Of a DNA stretch of 12,111 nt, positions 1-7,082 are shown piece by piece. A program made the translations under genes and the position numbers. The notes below the pieces were generated by a model that saw nothing but the letters and a program-made list of their open reading frames with translations, had not been told where the DNA came from and did not search any database. Source of the stretch: Tidjanibacter sp. (GTDB taxonomy: Bacteria > Bacteroidota > Bacteroidia > Bacteroidales > Rikenellaceae); contig JAFYRC010000098.1 of assembly GCA_017547065.1 (NCBI GenBank), positions 1 to 12,111 on the forward strand. Direction: 5' to 3'. Positions within the stretch are counted from its first letter, which is position 1. Each line of letters opens with the position of its first letter.

Positions 1-159
1 GGGCTTTAAGGAGTTTAGGGGCGATAAGGAGAGAATTTTGAACTGACGGTTGCGGTCAACAACAAAAAAGCCACTGGAATTTCCCGTGGCTTTTTTGTTG
101 TTGACCGCAACCGTCAGTTCAAAATTCTCTCCTTATCGCCCCTAAACTCCTTAAAGCCC
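1..159. repeat. Perfect inverted repeat, 74-bp arms, 11-nt centre
   Basis: Bases 1-74 are the exact reverse complement of bases 86-159, with an 11-base centre at 75-85. The arm begins at the first base of the window, so the true length may be greater. The centre is a terminator-type hairpin, but the remaining roughly 58 bp of each arm are also perfectly matched, far beyond what a terminator needs. The element could be a real palindromic intergenic repeat or a fold-back join made at a contig end. It lies downstream of the PL21 gene, on whose strand transcription runs into it. Confidence 0.95.
64..96. terminator. Bidirectional Rho-independent terminator
   Basis: The stem GCCAC (70-74) pairs with GTGGC (86-90). 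It is preceded by A6 (64-69) and followed by T6 (91-96), so it has the stem-plus-U-tract form on both strands. On the minus strand it is well placed to end the transcript of the PL21 lyase, whose stop codon lies about 200 bases away. It forms the core of the much larger inverted repeat. Confidence 0.75.
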
Positions 160-172
160 TTAGGGAGTTTAG
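142..172. repeat. Short inverted repeat beside the large palindrome
   Basis: CTAAACTCC (142-150) is the reverse complement of GGAGTTTAG (164-172), with a 13-base spacer. The left arm lies inside the right arm of the 74-bp inverted repeat, so the same sequence word occurs three times in the first 172 bases. This suggests a composite repeat region rather than unique spacer DNA. Confidence 0.6.
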
Positions 173-186
173 TGGGGTGTAGGGGA

Positions 187-299
187 AATAATTGACCAAG
201 CTTCGCTTGCTCTAAAATGCTTCCGCTCGGCATAGCTTGCAAACAATCTCTGCACTCGCTTACTCGCATTTGCTTCAATTTTCAATTTTCAATTTTCCA
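187..299. repeat. Probable dispersed intergenic module with AAAATTG tandem
   Basis: This fills the gap after the PL21 stop codon. Read on the minus strand it starts with three tandem copies of AAAATTG (plus-strand 276-296, unit CAATTTT) and continues into a GC-richer stretch containing a small inverted repeat, CAAGC-TTC-GCTTG (197-209). From memory, similar AAAATTG tandems followed by this kind of stretch are scattered between genes in Bacteroidota genomes. That is recall rather than a search. No gene or promoter is evident in it. Confidence 0.5.
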
Positions 300-2723
300 T
301 TATTTTGTAATGGTGTAATCGCCTGCGGGCAGGGTTACGTAGAGGGTGCCCTCCTCGGCGCTCACGCTACCTTTGGCAACACTCTTACCGTTTTTCAGTA
401 CGTTCCACTGGCCCTCGGTGAGGTCGCACACCAACACTTTGAGCTTGCTCTTGGCATCGGCACCTGCGGGGATTGTGATGTTGAAACTCTCGCTCTCGGC
501 ACCACCGTCCTTGCGGAACACAACAACCCTGTCGGCGATGGCAACACCCACGTGGCGCTCGGAGTCGATGCGACGCACCTGGTTGAGCGCATTGGCGGTG
601 TTGTCTGCCACCTGGATTACATTGAGGAAACAGTTCTCCTTTGCGGCACTCTTGGGGGTTACCTCCACCCTCCATTCGCCCCTCTCGTTGCAGGGGTCGG
701 GACGTGTGGTGGCGTCGTTGGCATAGTTGGTGCCAAACACCCAGAATTCCTTACCTCGGCCACCCACCTTCTCGATGTTCACCTCGTCGGTTTCGGGTAG
801 CAATACCGAGCAGTGGAGCATACCGCTGTCGCCATCCTTGGTGCGCTTCACGGTGAAGGCGCCCTCCTCAATCGAGGGCTCCTCGATGCTGTGCAGGAGC
901 CAATATTTTTTGAACTCGGGGTCGGATGCCACAACGTGGTCAAATACGACGAGCGCGGCGGGTACGGTGTGGGCAGTGGCCTGCTTGGTGCTCTTACCTG
1001 CGCCGTCGGTTGTCTCGAAGTTGAGGAACACAAAACTACGCCTTACGTCCTCCACCTTTGCGGTGTAGGCCTTGGTGATGTCGCCTTTGAGGTAGGAGTA
1101 CTCGGGGCGCTTGGTCGAGGGACCAAAGCCGTGGCCGAGCACCTTACCAACGGTGTAGTCGTCGCTGAGGAGCTGCTCGAAACTACGGCACGACTCCCAA
1201 CGGTCGCCGGGCATACGCTGGCCACCATCGTTGTCGGCATACTCGGTCTTACCACCGCCACCATAGTTCCAGCAGGCGAACTTCTCCTCGGGGTCGTAGA
1301 CCAACAGCGAGTTGTGGGCAATGGTACGCTTGAAGTAGTTTTTGTTGTGGGGGCTGTTGTAGCCACCCGACGAGCCCTGATAGGAGCCCGAGTCGATGGC
1401 CAAGGGGCCCTTGTGGTAGATCTGGAACGAGCCACCGTCGAGGTGCTGGTGGTTGCCGTAGAACTGCTCATTGATACGCATATCAGCAATCACACAGTTG
1501 CTGTCCCAGCCCGTGCGGGCAATCATCCAACCAAAGGGAGTGCCGCTGTAACGGGTCAGGGGGAGGTTGTTGGGGGCCTTACCCACCAAGTCGAAATCCC
1601 TCCACAGAAGCTCCAACATCAACATGTGGGGCTCAATCTTGTTGCGTCGCTCAAACTCGTAGGCAAGATAGGGATCTTTGTAGTAGCTTGCGGCGAGCAT
1701 TGCGGGCTGCGAGTAGTTCTGTGGCTGCTTGCGAGGTGCGGGGTTCTCGTCGCCAAAGTAGAGCATCTGGCCGTCGGGACGGCGACGGTAGATGAGGTCG
1801 TACATCACATACTGCTGTGCGGGGTCATAGATGGCACCTGCGCCCATCTTGTCCAGAATCCACAGAGAGTTGAGGTCGTTGGTGAAACGCACCGAAACGT
1901 AGCTGCTACCCTGGTGGTAGTTCTGGCCCTTGTAGGTGTAGTTACGCACGGGGATGTAGTCCTCATAGATCATCTTGATTACGTGGTGGTACATGTCGGG
2001 ATACTCGTCGTAGATGGCAATACCACACGAGAGCATATCGCGCAGAATCATCCACTCCGAGCCGTGGCCCACCAGTGCCTCGTTACGCTTGGGAGGGTAG
2101 TGGCACTCCATGGTGCCGGCAATGCGCACAAACTCCTTGATGTACTGCTCCCTCTCGCCGTCGGTCATCACGTCGTAGCACCAGTCGTAGACCATTGCAC
2201 CCACCATAAGCATCGTACCGCTGGCACGCGAAAGGTCATTCTGGGTGCCGAAGTTGGTGGTTTTGAGGGTGTCGAGCATCGACTTGACGGCCTTGCGACC
2301 GAGAATCATATCGTCATACAGCAAGTGGTCGAGAGCTTGGAGCTGCACCTCGGAGGTCACGCCCCTCATCTGGGCATAGTAGCGGAAACCGCGGTCGGTG
2401 GCGGCAGCCTCCTCCTCGGGGGTGCGGGGCACCGAGGCCTTCTTGATGCGGCGCAGGATGGAGCGTGCATCGGGGGTGTCGAGCTTTTCAATGAGTTTGG
2501 GCAGCTCGTGTCGGCGGATGAAGACCCTGGGGTGCTCGGTTGGGGGCAGGGGCACAACGGTGCCACCCAAGTTGGCCCAAACGACCTCGTTGGCCTTACG
2601 CTCGGGGAGTTGATATCCACTTTCGGAGCTTTGTGCCGAGGGGGCAGAGTGTGCCCACAGGGCCTGGGTGTTGAGGCAGACACAGCAGAACAGTGCTACA
2701 AGAGTTGTGAGAATTCTGTGCAT
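300..2723 (-). CDS. hepB: Heparinase II-type polysaccharide lyase (PL21), secreted
   Basis: An 807-residue protein that resembles Pedobacter heparinase II (772 residues, gene hepB) along nearly its whole length, as I recall that sequence. That enzyme cleaves heparin and heparan sulfate by beta-elimination. A signal peptide covers about residues 1-25, an alpha/alpha toroid about 60-390, and beta-sandwich domains the rest. Candidate catalytic residues are His220 and Glu223 (HGSEW), Tyr275 and Arg279 (SYVSVR) and His425 (NHQH), matching His202, Glu205, Tyr257, Arg261 and His406 of heparinase II. His427, Asp444 and His470 are the likely structural zinc ligands. The start is the only Met before the signal peptide. 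No lipobox is clear, so a periplasmic location is likely. The gene is divergent from the HTCS, which probably controls it. The family is well supported. Exact substrate preference (heparin, heparan or a related uronate polymer) is inferred. Confidence 0.9.
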   Translation of the reverse strand: MHRILTTLVALFCCVCLNTQALWAHSAPSAQSSESGYQLPERKANEVVWANLGGTVVPLPPTEHPRVFIRRHELPKLIEKLDTPDARSILRRIKKASVPRTPEEEAAATDRGFRYYAQMRGVTSEVQLQALDHLLYDDMILGRKAVKSMLDTLKTTNFGTQNDLSRASGTMLMVGAMVYDWCYDVMTDGEREQYIKEFVRIAGTMECHYPPKRNEALVGHGSEWMILRDMLSCGIAIYDEYPDMYHHVIKMIYEDYIPVRNYTYKGQNYHQGSSYVSVRFTNDLNSLWILDKMGAGAIYDPAQQYVMYDLIYRRRPDGQMLYFGDENPAPRKQPQNYSQPAMLAASYYKDPYLAYEFERRNKIEPHMLMLELLWRDFDLVGKAPNNLPLTRYSGTPFGWMIARTGWDSNCVIADMRINEQFYGNHQHLDGGSFQIYHKGPLAIDSGSYQGSSGGYNSPHNKNYFKRTIAHNSLLVYDPEEKFACWNYGGGGKTEYADNDGGQRMPGDRWESCRSFEQLLSDDYTVGKVLGHGFGPSTKRPEYSYLKGDITKAYTAKVEDVRRSFVFLNFETTDGAGKSTKQATAHTVPAALVVFDHVVASDPEFKKYWLLHSIEEPSIEEGAFTVKRTKDGDSGMLHCSVLLPETDEVNIEKVGGRGKEFWVFGTNYANDATTRPDPCNERGEWRVEVTPKSAAKENCFLNVIQVADNTANALNQVRRIDSERHVGVAIADRVVVFRKDGGAESESFNITIPAGADAKSKLKVLVCDLTEGQWNVLKNGKSVAKGSVSAEEGTLYVTLPAGDYTITK

Positions 2724-2767
2724 TGTAGTAGTTGGTTTTATGGTTGTTGTGAACTATTCTTTGACTA

Positions 2768-2775
2768 CAAATGTA
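2768..2775 (-). promoter_or_regulatory. Candidate -7 box of the PL21 promoter
   Basis: Read on the minus strand this is TACATTTG, an exact match to the Bacteroidota -7 consensus TAnnTTTG. Transcription would start near 2760 and give a leader of about 35 bases. At spacings of 19-21 bases there is no TTG or TTTG -33 element. This suggests a weak promoter that depends on an activator. Confidence 0.5.
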
Positions 2776-2783
2776 GCAACAAA

Positions 2784-2802
2784 AATGTGAATAATGTGCA
2801 GA
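2784..2802 (-). promoter_or_regulatory. Candidate operator shared with the PL12 gene, copy 1
   Basis: Read toward the PL21 gene, the sequence is TCTGCACATTATTCACATT. It matches 15 of 19 positions of the element at 6937-6955 upstream of the PL12 lyase, with identical blocks TGCACA, ATT and ACATT. Both copies point in the direction of transcription. This copy ends 8 bases before the -7 box, so it covers the place where a -33 box would be. It contains two CACATT words 9 bases apart. Binding by the neighbouring HTCS is inferred. Confidence 0.45.
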
Positions 2803-2853
2803 ATAATGAGCATTATAATTTCAAATTTGACCAAAAAGCCGAGTGCGGATGCT

Positions 2854-2887
2854 GTTTTTGTTGAATATGAGTTGCGTTTTTGTTGAA
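2854..2887 (+). promoter_or_regulatory. 22-bp-spaced direct repeat upstream of the HTCS gene
   Basis: GTTTTTGTTGAA occurs at 2854-2865 and again at 2876-2887, exactly 22 bases apart, which is about two helical turns. The second copy lies between the -33 and -7 elements of the HTCS promoter. A 9-base inverted copy (TTTTTGTTG on the minus strand, 2777-2785) sits beside the -7 box of the PL21 gene. AraC-type regulators often bind direct half-sites about 21 bases apart, so autoregulation by the HTCS is possible. The sequence is T-rich and chance is a real alternative. Confidence 0.35.
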
Positions 2888-2902
2888 AAGTGCCTATTTT
2901 TG
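2872..2902 (+). promoter_or_regulatory. Candidate promoter of the HTCS gene
   Basis: TTG (2872-2874) and TATTTTTG (2895-2902) are separated by 20 bases and fit the Bacteroidota -33/-7 pattern TTG-N19-21-TAnnTTTG. The predicted start, near 2909, would leave a short leader before the ATG at 2927. Unlike the two lyase promoters, this one has a -33 element, as expected for a sensor made at a basal level. Confidence 0.5.
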
Positions 2903-2926
2903 GACAAATTTAAAACCGCTAAACCA

Positions 2927-5900
2927 ATGAAACCTTTGCACCGAATTGTGCTCGCGGCGATGTTGTTTGTTACGACAACTTCGGCCTCGGCGCAACACTT
3001 CACACACATATCCACCTCCGAAGGACTCTCACACCACACCGTCATGTCGGCCGTGCAGGACGGCGAGGGGTGTATGTGGTTTGCCACCCACGATGGCCTG
3101 AATCGCTACGACGGCTATGATTTTAGGGTCTTCCGCCACTCACCCGACAATCCACACTCCATTGCCGACAACAACATACGCCGTGTGGCGGTCGACTCCA
3201 GTGGTCGTGTGTGGGCTGCAACCAAGCGTGGCGTGTCGGTCTATGATAGTTCAACCCAAAAATTCTTGAATATTCCCACCTCGAGTGCCGTTACGGACTT
3301 TGTGGAGATTGGGGACGGCGTTGTGATGATTGGCACCGCCGAGCAGTTGCTCTTCTATGATATAAATGAGGGCCTCTTTGTGGACGAAATGCTCTCCGAT
3401 GCGGTGAGTACCATGGGTGTGTCGTCGCTCCTGCGCAAGGGCGATGTGGTGTGGCTCGGCACGTCGGACGAGGGCCTCTTTACCTACTCCATCAGTCGTG
3501 GCGAGCTGATGCGTTCGGCCCTGCTGTCGAGCCGTAGGGCGGTGCAACAGATGCTCTTCGACCCGCAGGGAAGGCTGTGGGTTGCCACCGAGGGCGATGG
3601 ACTCTACTGCCTGGATGTGGAGCGCCGTGAGCTTGTGAGCCACTTCCGCCACGGCCGAGGCATAAGCTCCAACTTTGTGCGCGCACTGGCCTTCGATACC
3701 CAAGGTGCCCTCTGGATTGGTACCTACGGTGGTCTGGATATCTACAAGGATGGTAAGATTACATCCCTGCGTAGCAACCCATTTGGCGAGGGTAGCTTGT
3801 CGCAGAACTCCATACGAAGTATCACCTGCGACAATCAGGGCGGCATGTGGCTCGGCACCTATTTCGGTGGCCTGAACTACTACCACCCGATGGCCAACCA
3901 CTTCGAGCACATCACCCGCACGGCCGACGGTAGGTCGCTCAGCAGTAATTTCATCGGCTGCATCGTTGAGGACAGCGATGGCACGCTGTGGATTGGTACC
4001 AACAGCGGTGGCGTGAACCACTACAATCCCCGCACCAAGCAGGTGCGTCACTACCTTGCGGATCTCAACCCCAAGGAGGGTGTGGAGTCGAACGATATCA
4101 AGGCCATTTGTGTGGACCCCCTCGGCCGTCAGGTCTATGTGGGAGCCCACGCCGGAGGCCTCAATATACTCGATAGGCGCAGCGGAAGGGTGCAGTATTA
4201 CACCCCCTCCAATACCGAGACACTCGACATCTATGCCATTCTTCCCAAGGACGACAACTCCCTCTGGATTGGCTCGCTCGACGGACTCTGGGAGTTCGAC
4301 ACCCGCCGTCACTGCTTCGTGTGCCCCAGTGTGACGACCTCCTCGCCCCGCAACCTTCGTATACGTTCGCTCTTTGTGGACAGCCACCGCAACCTCTGGG
4401 TGGGTGGCGAAGATGGCCTGCAAGTATATGCCATTGGTCAGGCAGGGCTGACCGAGGTGCGTAATGCTGCCGTGGAGGCCGAGCAGAGAGTGGAGGCTGT
4501 AAATGGTATCTTCGAGAACAGCCAGCGCATGGTGTGGATTGCAACCGGCTATGGACTCTTCTGCTACAACCCAATCCTTAACACGCTCCGACACCTCACC
4601 GTGAAGGATGGACTCCCGAGCAACACAATTAATGGGGTGGAGGAGGACACCAATGGTCGCTTGTGGATTAGCACTAACCACGGTTTGAGCCTCTACAACC
4701 CCTACACGGGCACCTTCCGCAACTACTCCACCGAGGACGGTCTGCCAAGCAACAACTTCAATCCCTCGTCCCACTGCCACTCGAAGGGCGGAAGGCTCTA
4801 CTTTGGTGGTCTGAACGGCATAACCAGCTTTGTGCCCGAGATGTTGCACAACAACCCATACACGCCCGCGCCTATGCTCACGGCCCTCCATCTGTTCGAC
4901 ACGGAGGAGCTGCCCTATGAGGAGGGAAGCGTGCTGCCCCGTTCCATTACCCACACCGAGAAACTCAACCTACCCTACAATAAAAACTCCTTTGCACTGC
5001 ACTTCTCTGTGCCCAACTATCTCTCCGGTCAACACAACACCTTTGAGTGGATTTTGGAGGGATATGACAAGGAGTGGACCACCTCCTCGTCGCAGAGGAG
5101 CACCTCCTATGCCAACCTACCGCACGGCACCTACACGTTCAGGCTCAGGTGCGCAAACAATAGTGGTAAGTGGAGCGATGAGGAGGCCTCGTTGGAGGTG
5201 TGCATACGCCCGGCCTGGTGGCAGACCGTGTGGGCACGCTTGGGTATGCTGCTTGTGGTGGTGGGTGTGGCACTGCTGATTTTCCGCTCGGTGCTTGCCC
5301 GTAAGAATATCGAAAACCAACTCCGCCTGGAACAGCAGGAGAGTGCCCACAAAGAGGAGTTGGGACAGATGAAGATGAGGTTTTTCATCAACATCTCCCA
5401 CGAGTTTCGCACCCCTCTGACGCTCATTATCAACCCCCTGAGCGAGATGATTGGTAGGGCCGATGATGGGTGGATGCGCAAGCAACTCAAATATGTGGAG
5501 CGCAACGCCAAGCGACTCCTCCACCTGATAAACCAACTGATGGACTACCGTAGGGCCGACCTGGGAGTCTTCAAGTTGAGGGTGGGGCAGGTGAACGTCC
5601 ACCGTGTGGTGAGCGAGAATTTCTCCTACTACGAGAGCCTTGCGCAGACCAAGAAAATCAAATATACGCTCCACTCCGAGGTGGAGGATAGGCGCCTGCT
5701 GGTCGACGAGCAGTACCTCGAACTGATACTCAATAACCTCCTCTCCAATGCCTTCAAATACACCTCCTCGGGAGCCGTGTCGGTGAGCGTCGGGGTGGTT
5801 GGCGAGGAGCTTGTGCTGAAAGTTAGCGACACGGGTGTGGGTATTGCCGCCGAGCACCAAAGCCGCATCTTTGAGCGCTTCTATCAGGCCGGCTCGGACC

Positions 5901-6922
5901 ACATCGGTAGTGGCGTGGGCTTGTCGCTGGTGCAGAGGCTCGTGGAGTTGCACCACGGACGCATCGAGTTGGAGAGCGCCCCGGGTGAGGGCTCAACCTT
6001 CGTTGTTGTCTTACCCCAGCGTGCCGAAGCCTACTCCGCGGAGGAGTTGGAGGGCGCCGACCCGAAGGAGCCAAGGGCCCACACAAGCAACACGCAGGAG
6101 ATGTACATCCTTGATGGTGAGCACGCCGAGGAGGAGAGTGTGGAGGAGGATGAGGTTGGCCACCACGGTACAATTCTCATTGCCGAGGACGAGGACGACA
6201 TCCGCGACTACCTCCGTAAGGGCCTCGGTAAGAAGTTTAACACCCTGCTGGCCAAGGATGGCCGACAGGCGCTCGAATTGCTGGCCGACAACAAGGTTGA
6301 CCTTGTGCTCACGGATATGATGATGCCCGTGATGGACGGCATAAAACTCTGTGTGCAGATCAAGCAGAACGTCAAAACGAGCCACATACCGGTGATTATG
6401 ATCTCGGCGAAGTCCGACCTTAATGACCAGATGAATGCTCTCGGTGCGGGAGCCGACGACTACCTGGTGAAACCCTTCGCCATGCCTGTGTTGGAGGCCA
6501 AGGTGCGTAATGTGTTGCGCACCCAACACCGCCTGCACGACAAGGTGTCGGGTTCGTTGGCCATTGTGCCCGAGGAGCTCTGCTTCAACGCCCTCGACGA
6601 GCAGATTCTCAAGAGGGCTGTGGAGGTCGTAAGGGAGAATATCGACAACTCGAAGTTCTCCACCGACGACTTTGCCAAGGCAATGAATATGAGCCGCTCC
6701 AACCTGCACCTCAAACTCAAATCGCTCACGGGCGAGTCGGCCCTCGACTTCATCCACAAGGTGCGCTTCGAGGAGGCTTGTAGGTTGCTCAAAGATGGCC
6801 GTTGGTCGGTGTCGGAGATTAGCGACAAGGTGGGATTTAGCACCCCCTCCTACTTCGCCACCTCGTTCAAAAAATATATGGGATGCCTGCCCACCGAGTA
6901 CCAAAACCGAAACAAAGAGTAG
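2927..6922 (+). CDS. Hybrid two-component system sensor/regulator (HTCS)
   Basis: A 1331-residue one-protein signalling system. A signal peptide covers residues 1-22 (cleavage after SASA). It is followed by 14 propeller-type repeats with W-x-G/A-T signatures, consistent with two seven-bladed propellers, a Y_Y_Y domain (about 685-759) and a single membrane helix (about 770-787). Inside the cell come HisKA with phospho-accepting His825 (SHEFRTPL), a histidine-kinase ATPase with its N-box (Asn937/Asn941) and DTGVGI (968-973), an acidic linker, a receiver (acidic pocket Glu1087/Asp1088, phospho-acceptor Asp1130, Lys1182) and a C-terminal AraC-type DNA-binding domain (about 1242-1327). No key residue is missing. 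The Met at 2927 was chosen over an upstream one at 2843 because it opens directly into the signal peptide and follows the promoter. This class, which includes BT4663 of the Bacteroides heparin locus, senses glycan oligosaccharides in the periplasm. Heparan fragments as the signal are inferred from the neighbours. Confidence 0.95.
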   Translation: MKPLHRIVLAAMLFVTTTSASAQHFTHISTSEGLSHHTVMSAVQDGEGCMWFATHDGLNRYDGYDFRVFRHSPDNPHSIADNNIRRVAVDSSGRVWAATKRGVSVYDSSTQKFLNIPTSSAVTDFVEIGDGVVMIGTAEQLLFYDINEGLFVDEMLSDAVSTMGVSSLLRKGDVVWLGTSDEGLFTYSISRGELMRSALLSSRRAVQQMLFDPQGRLWVATEGDGLYCLDVERRELVSHFRHGRGISSNFVRALAFDTQGALWIGTYGGLDIYKDGKITSLRSNPFGEGSLSQNSIRSITCDNQGGMWLGTYFGGLNYYHPMANHFEHITRTADGRSLSSNFIGCIVEDSDGTLWIGTNSGGVNHYNPRTKQVRHYLADLNPKEGVESNDIKAICVDPLGRQVYVGAHAGGLNILDRRSGRVQYYTPSNTETLDIYAILPKDDNSLWIGSLDGLWEFDTRRHCFVCPSVTTSSPRNLRIRSLFVDSHRNLWVGGEDGLQVYAIGQAGLTEVRNAAVEAEQRVEAVNGIFENSQRMVWIATGYGLFCYNPILNTLRHLTVKDGLPSNTINGVEEDTNGRLWISTNHGLSLYNPYTGTFRNYSTEDGLPSNNFNPSSHCHSKGGRLYFGGLNGITSFVPEMLHNNPYTPAPMLTALHLFDTEELPYEEGSVLPRSITHTEKLNLPYNKNSFALHFSVPNYLSGQHNTFEWILEGYDKEWTTSSSQRSTSYANLPHGTYTFRLRCANNSGKWSDEEASLEVCIRPAWWQTVWARLGMLLVVVGVALLIFRSVLARKNIENQLRLEQQESAHKEELGQMKMRFFINISHEFRTPLTLIINPLSEMIGRADDGWMRKQLKYVERNAKRLLHLINQLMDYRRADLGVFKLRVGQVNVHRVVSENFSYYESLAQTKKIKYTLHSEVEDRRLLVDEQYLELILNNLLSNAFKYTSSGAVSVSVGVVGEELVLKVSDTGVGIAAEHQSRIFERFYQAGSDHIGSGVGLSLVQRLVELHHGRIELESAPGEGSTFVVVLPQRAEAYSAEELEGADPKEPRAHTSNTQEMYILDGEHAEEESVEEDEVGHHGTILIAEDEDDIRDYLRKGLGKKFNTLLAKDGRQALELLADNKVDLVLTDMMMPVMDGIKLCVQIKQNVKTSHIPVIMISAKSDLNDQMNALGAGADDYLVKPFAMPVLEAKVRNVLRTQHRLHDKVSGSLAIVPEELCFNALDEQILKRAVEVVRENIDNSKFSTDDFAKAMNMSRSNLHLKLKSLTGESALDFIHKVRFEEACRLLKDGRWSVSEISDKVGFSTPSYFATSFKKYMGCLPTEYQNRNKE

Positions 6923-6936
6923 GCCTTGGCGGGCAA

Positions 6937-6955
6937 TTTGCACAAAATTGACATT
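6937..6955 (+). promoter_or_regulatory. Candidate operator shared with the PL21 gene, copy 2
   Basis: TTTGCACAAAATTGACATT matches 15 of 19 positions of the element at 2784-2802 in front of the PL21 lyase, in the same orientation relative to the gene. It ends 40 bases before the -7 box, against 8 bases in the other promoter. The difference of 32 bases is close to three helical turns. A second word TTTGCAnAAAA at 6958-6968 repeats the one at 6937-6947 with 21-base spacing, as expected for an AraC-type site. The binding protein is inferred. Confidence 0.45.
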
Positions 6956-6995
6956 CTTTTGCAAAAAACTATGTGGCCCGTCGGCAGAAAGGAAA

Positions 6996-7003
6996 TATCT
7001 TTG
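6996..7003 (+). promoter_or_regulatory. Candidate -7 box of the PL12 promoter
   Basis: TATCTTTG matches TAnnTTTG exactly. No TTG is found 19-21 bases upstream, so a -33 element appears to be absent, as in the PL21 promoter. A start near 7010 would leave a leader of about 70 bases before the ATG at 7083. Confidence 0.5.
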
Positions 7004-7049
7004 CGGGTGTTAAAAGGTGCCGTGTGGACACCGATGGAAAAAAGAAGAG

Positions 7050-7064
7050 TATAACAAAGTTATA
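7050..7064 (+). repeat. Small inverted repeat in the PL12 leader
   Basis: TATAAC (7050-7055) and GTTATA (7059-7064) form a perfect 6-bp inverted repeat around AAA, 18 bases before the start codon. A run of seven T follows at 7072-7078. The stem is AT-rich and weak. It could be an operator or a feature near the ribosome-binding site, or it could be chance. Confidence 0.3.
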
Positions 7065-7082
7065 AAAACCATTTTTTTGACT

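Noticed and set aside
237..800. A 187-codon plus-strand frame starting in the intergenic repeat.
   Set aside because: It mostly overlaps the 3' end of the PL21 gene in antisense and starts inside the repeat-like module, with no signal or domain.
813..2864. A 683-codon open frame on the plus strand opposite the PL21 gene.
   Set aside because: Same codon-aligned antisense effect. The minus strand encodes a full-length heparinase II-like enzyme with an intact active site.
2843..2926. An upstream in-frame start that would lengthen the HTCS by 28 residues.
   Set aside because: It lies upstream of the predicted promoter and would place a Cys-rich extension before a good signal peptide that begins at 2927.
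3251..4954. A 567-codon open frame antisense to the HTCS sensor region.
   Set aside because: Codon-aligned antisense shadow of the propeller repeats. Its regular sequence only mirrors the sense repeats.
6923..6960. A possible terminator after the HTCS gene.
   Set aside because: No stem of useful strength followed by a T-run is visible, so read-through into the PL12 gene cannot be excluded.
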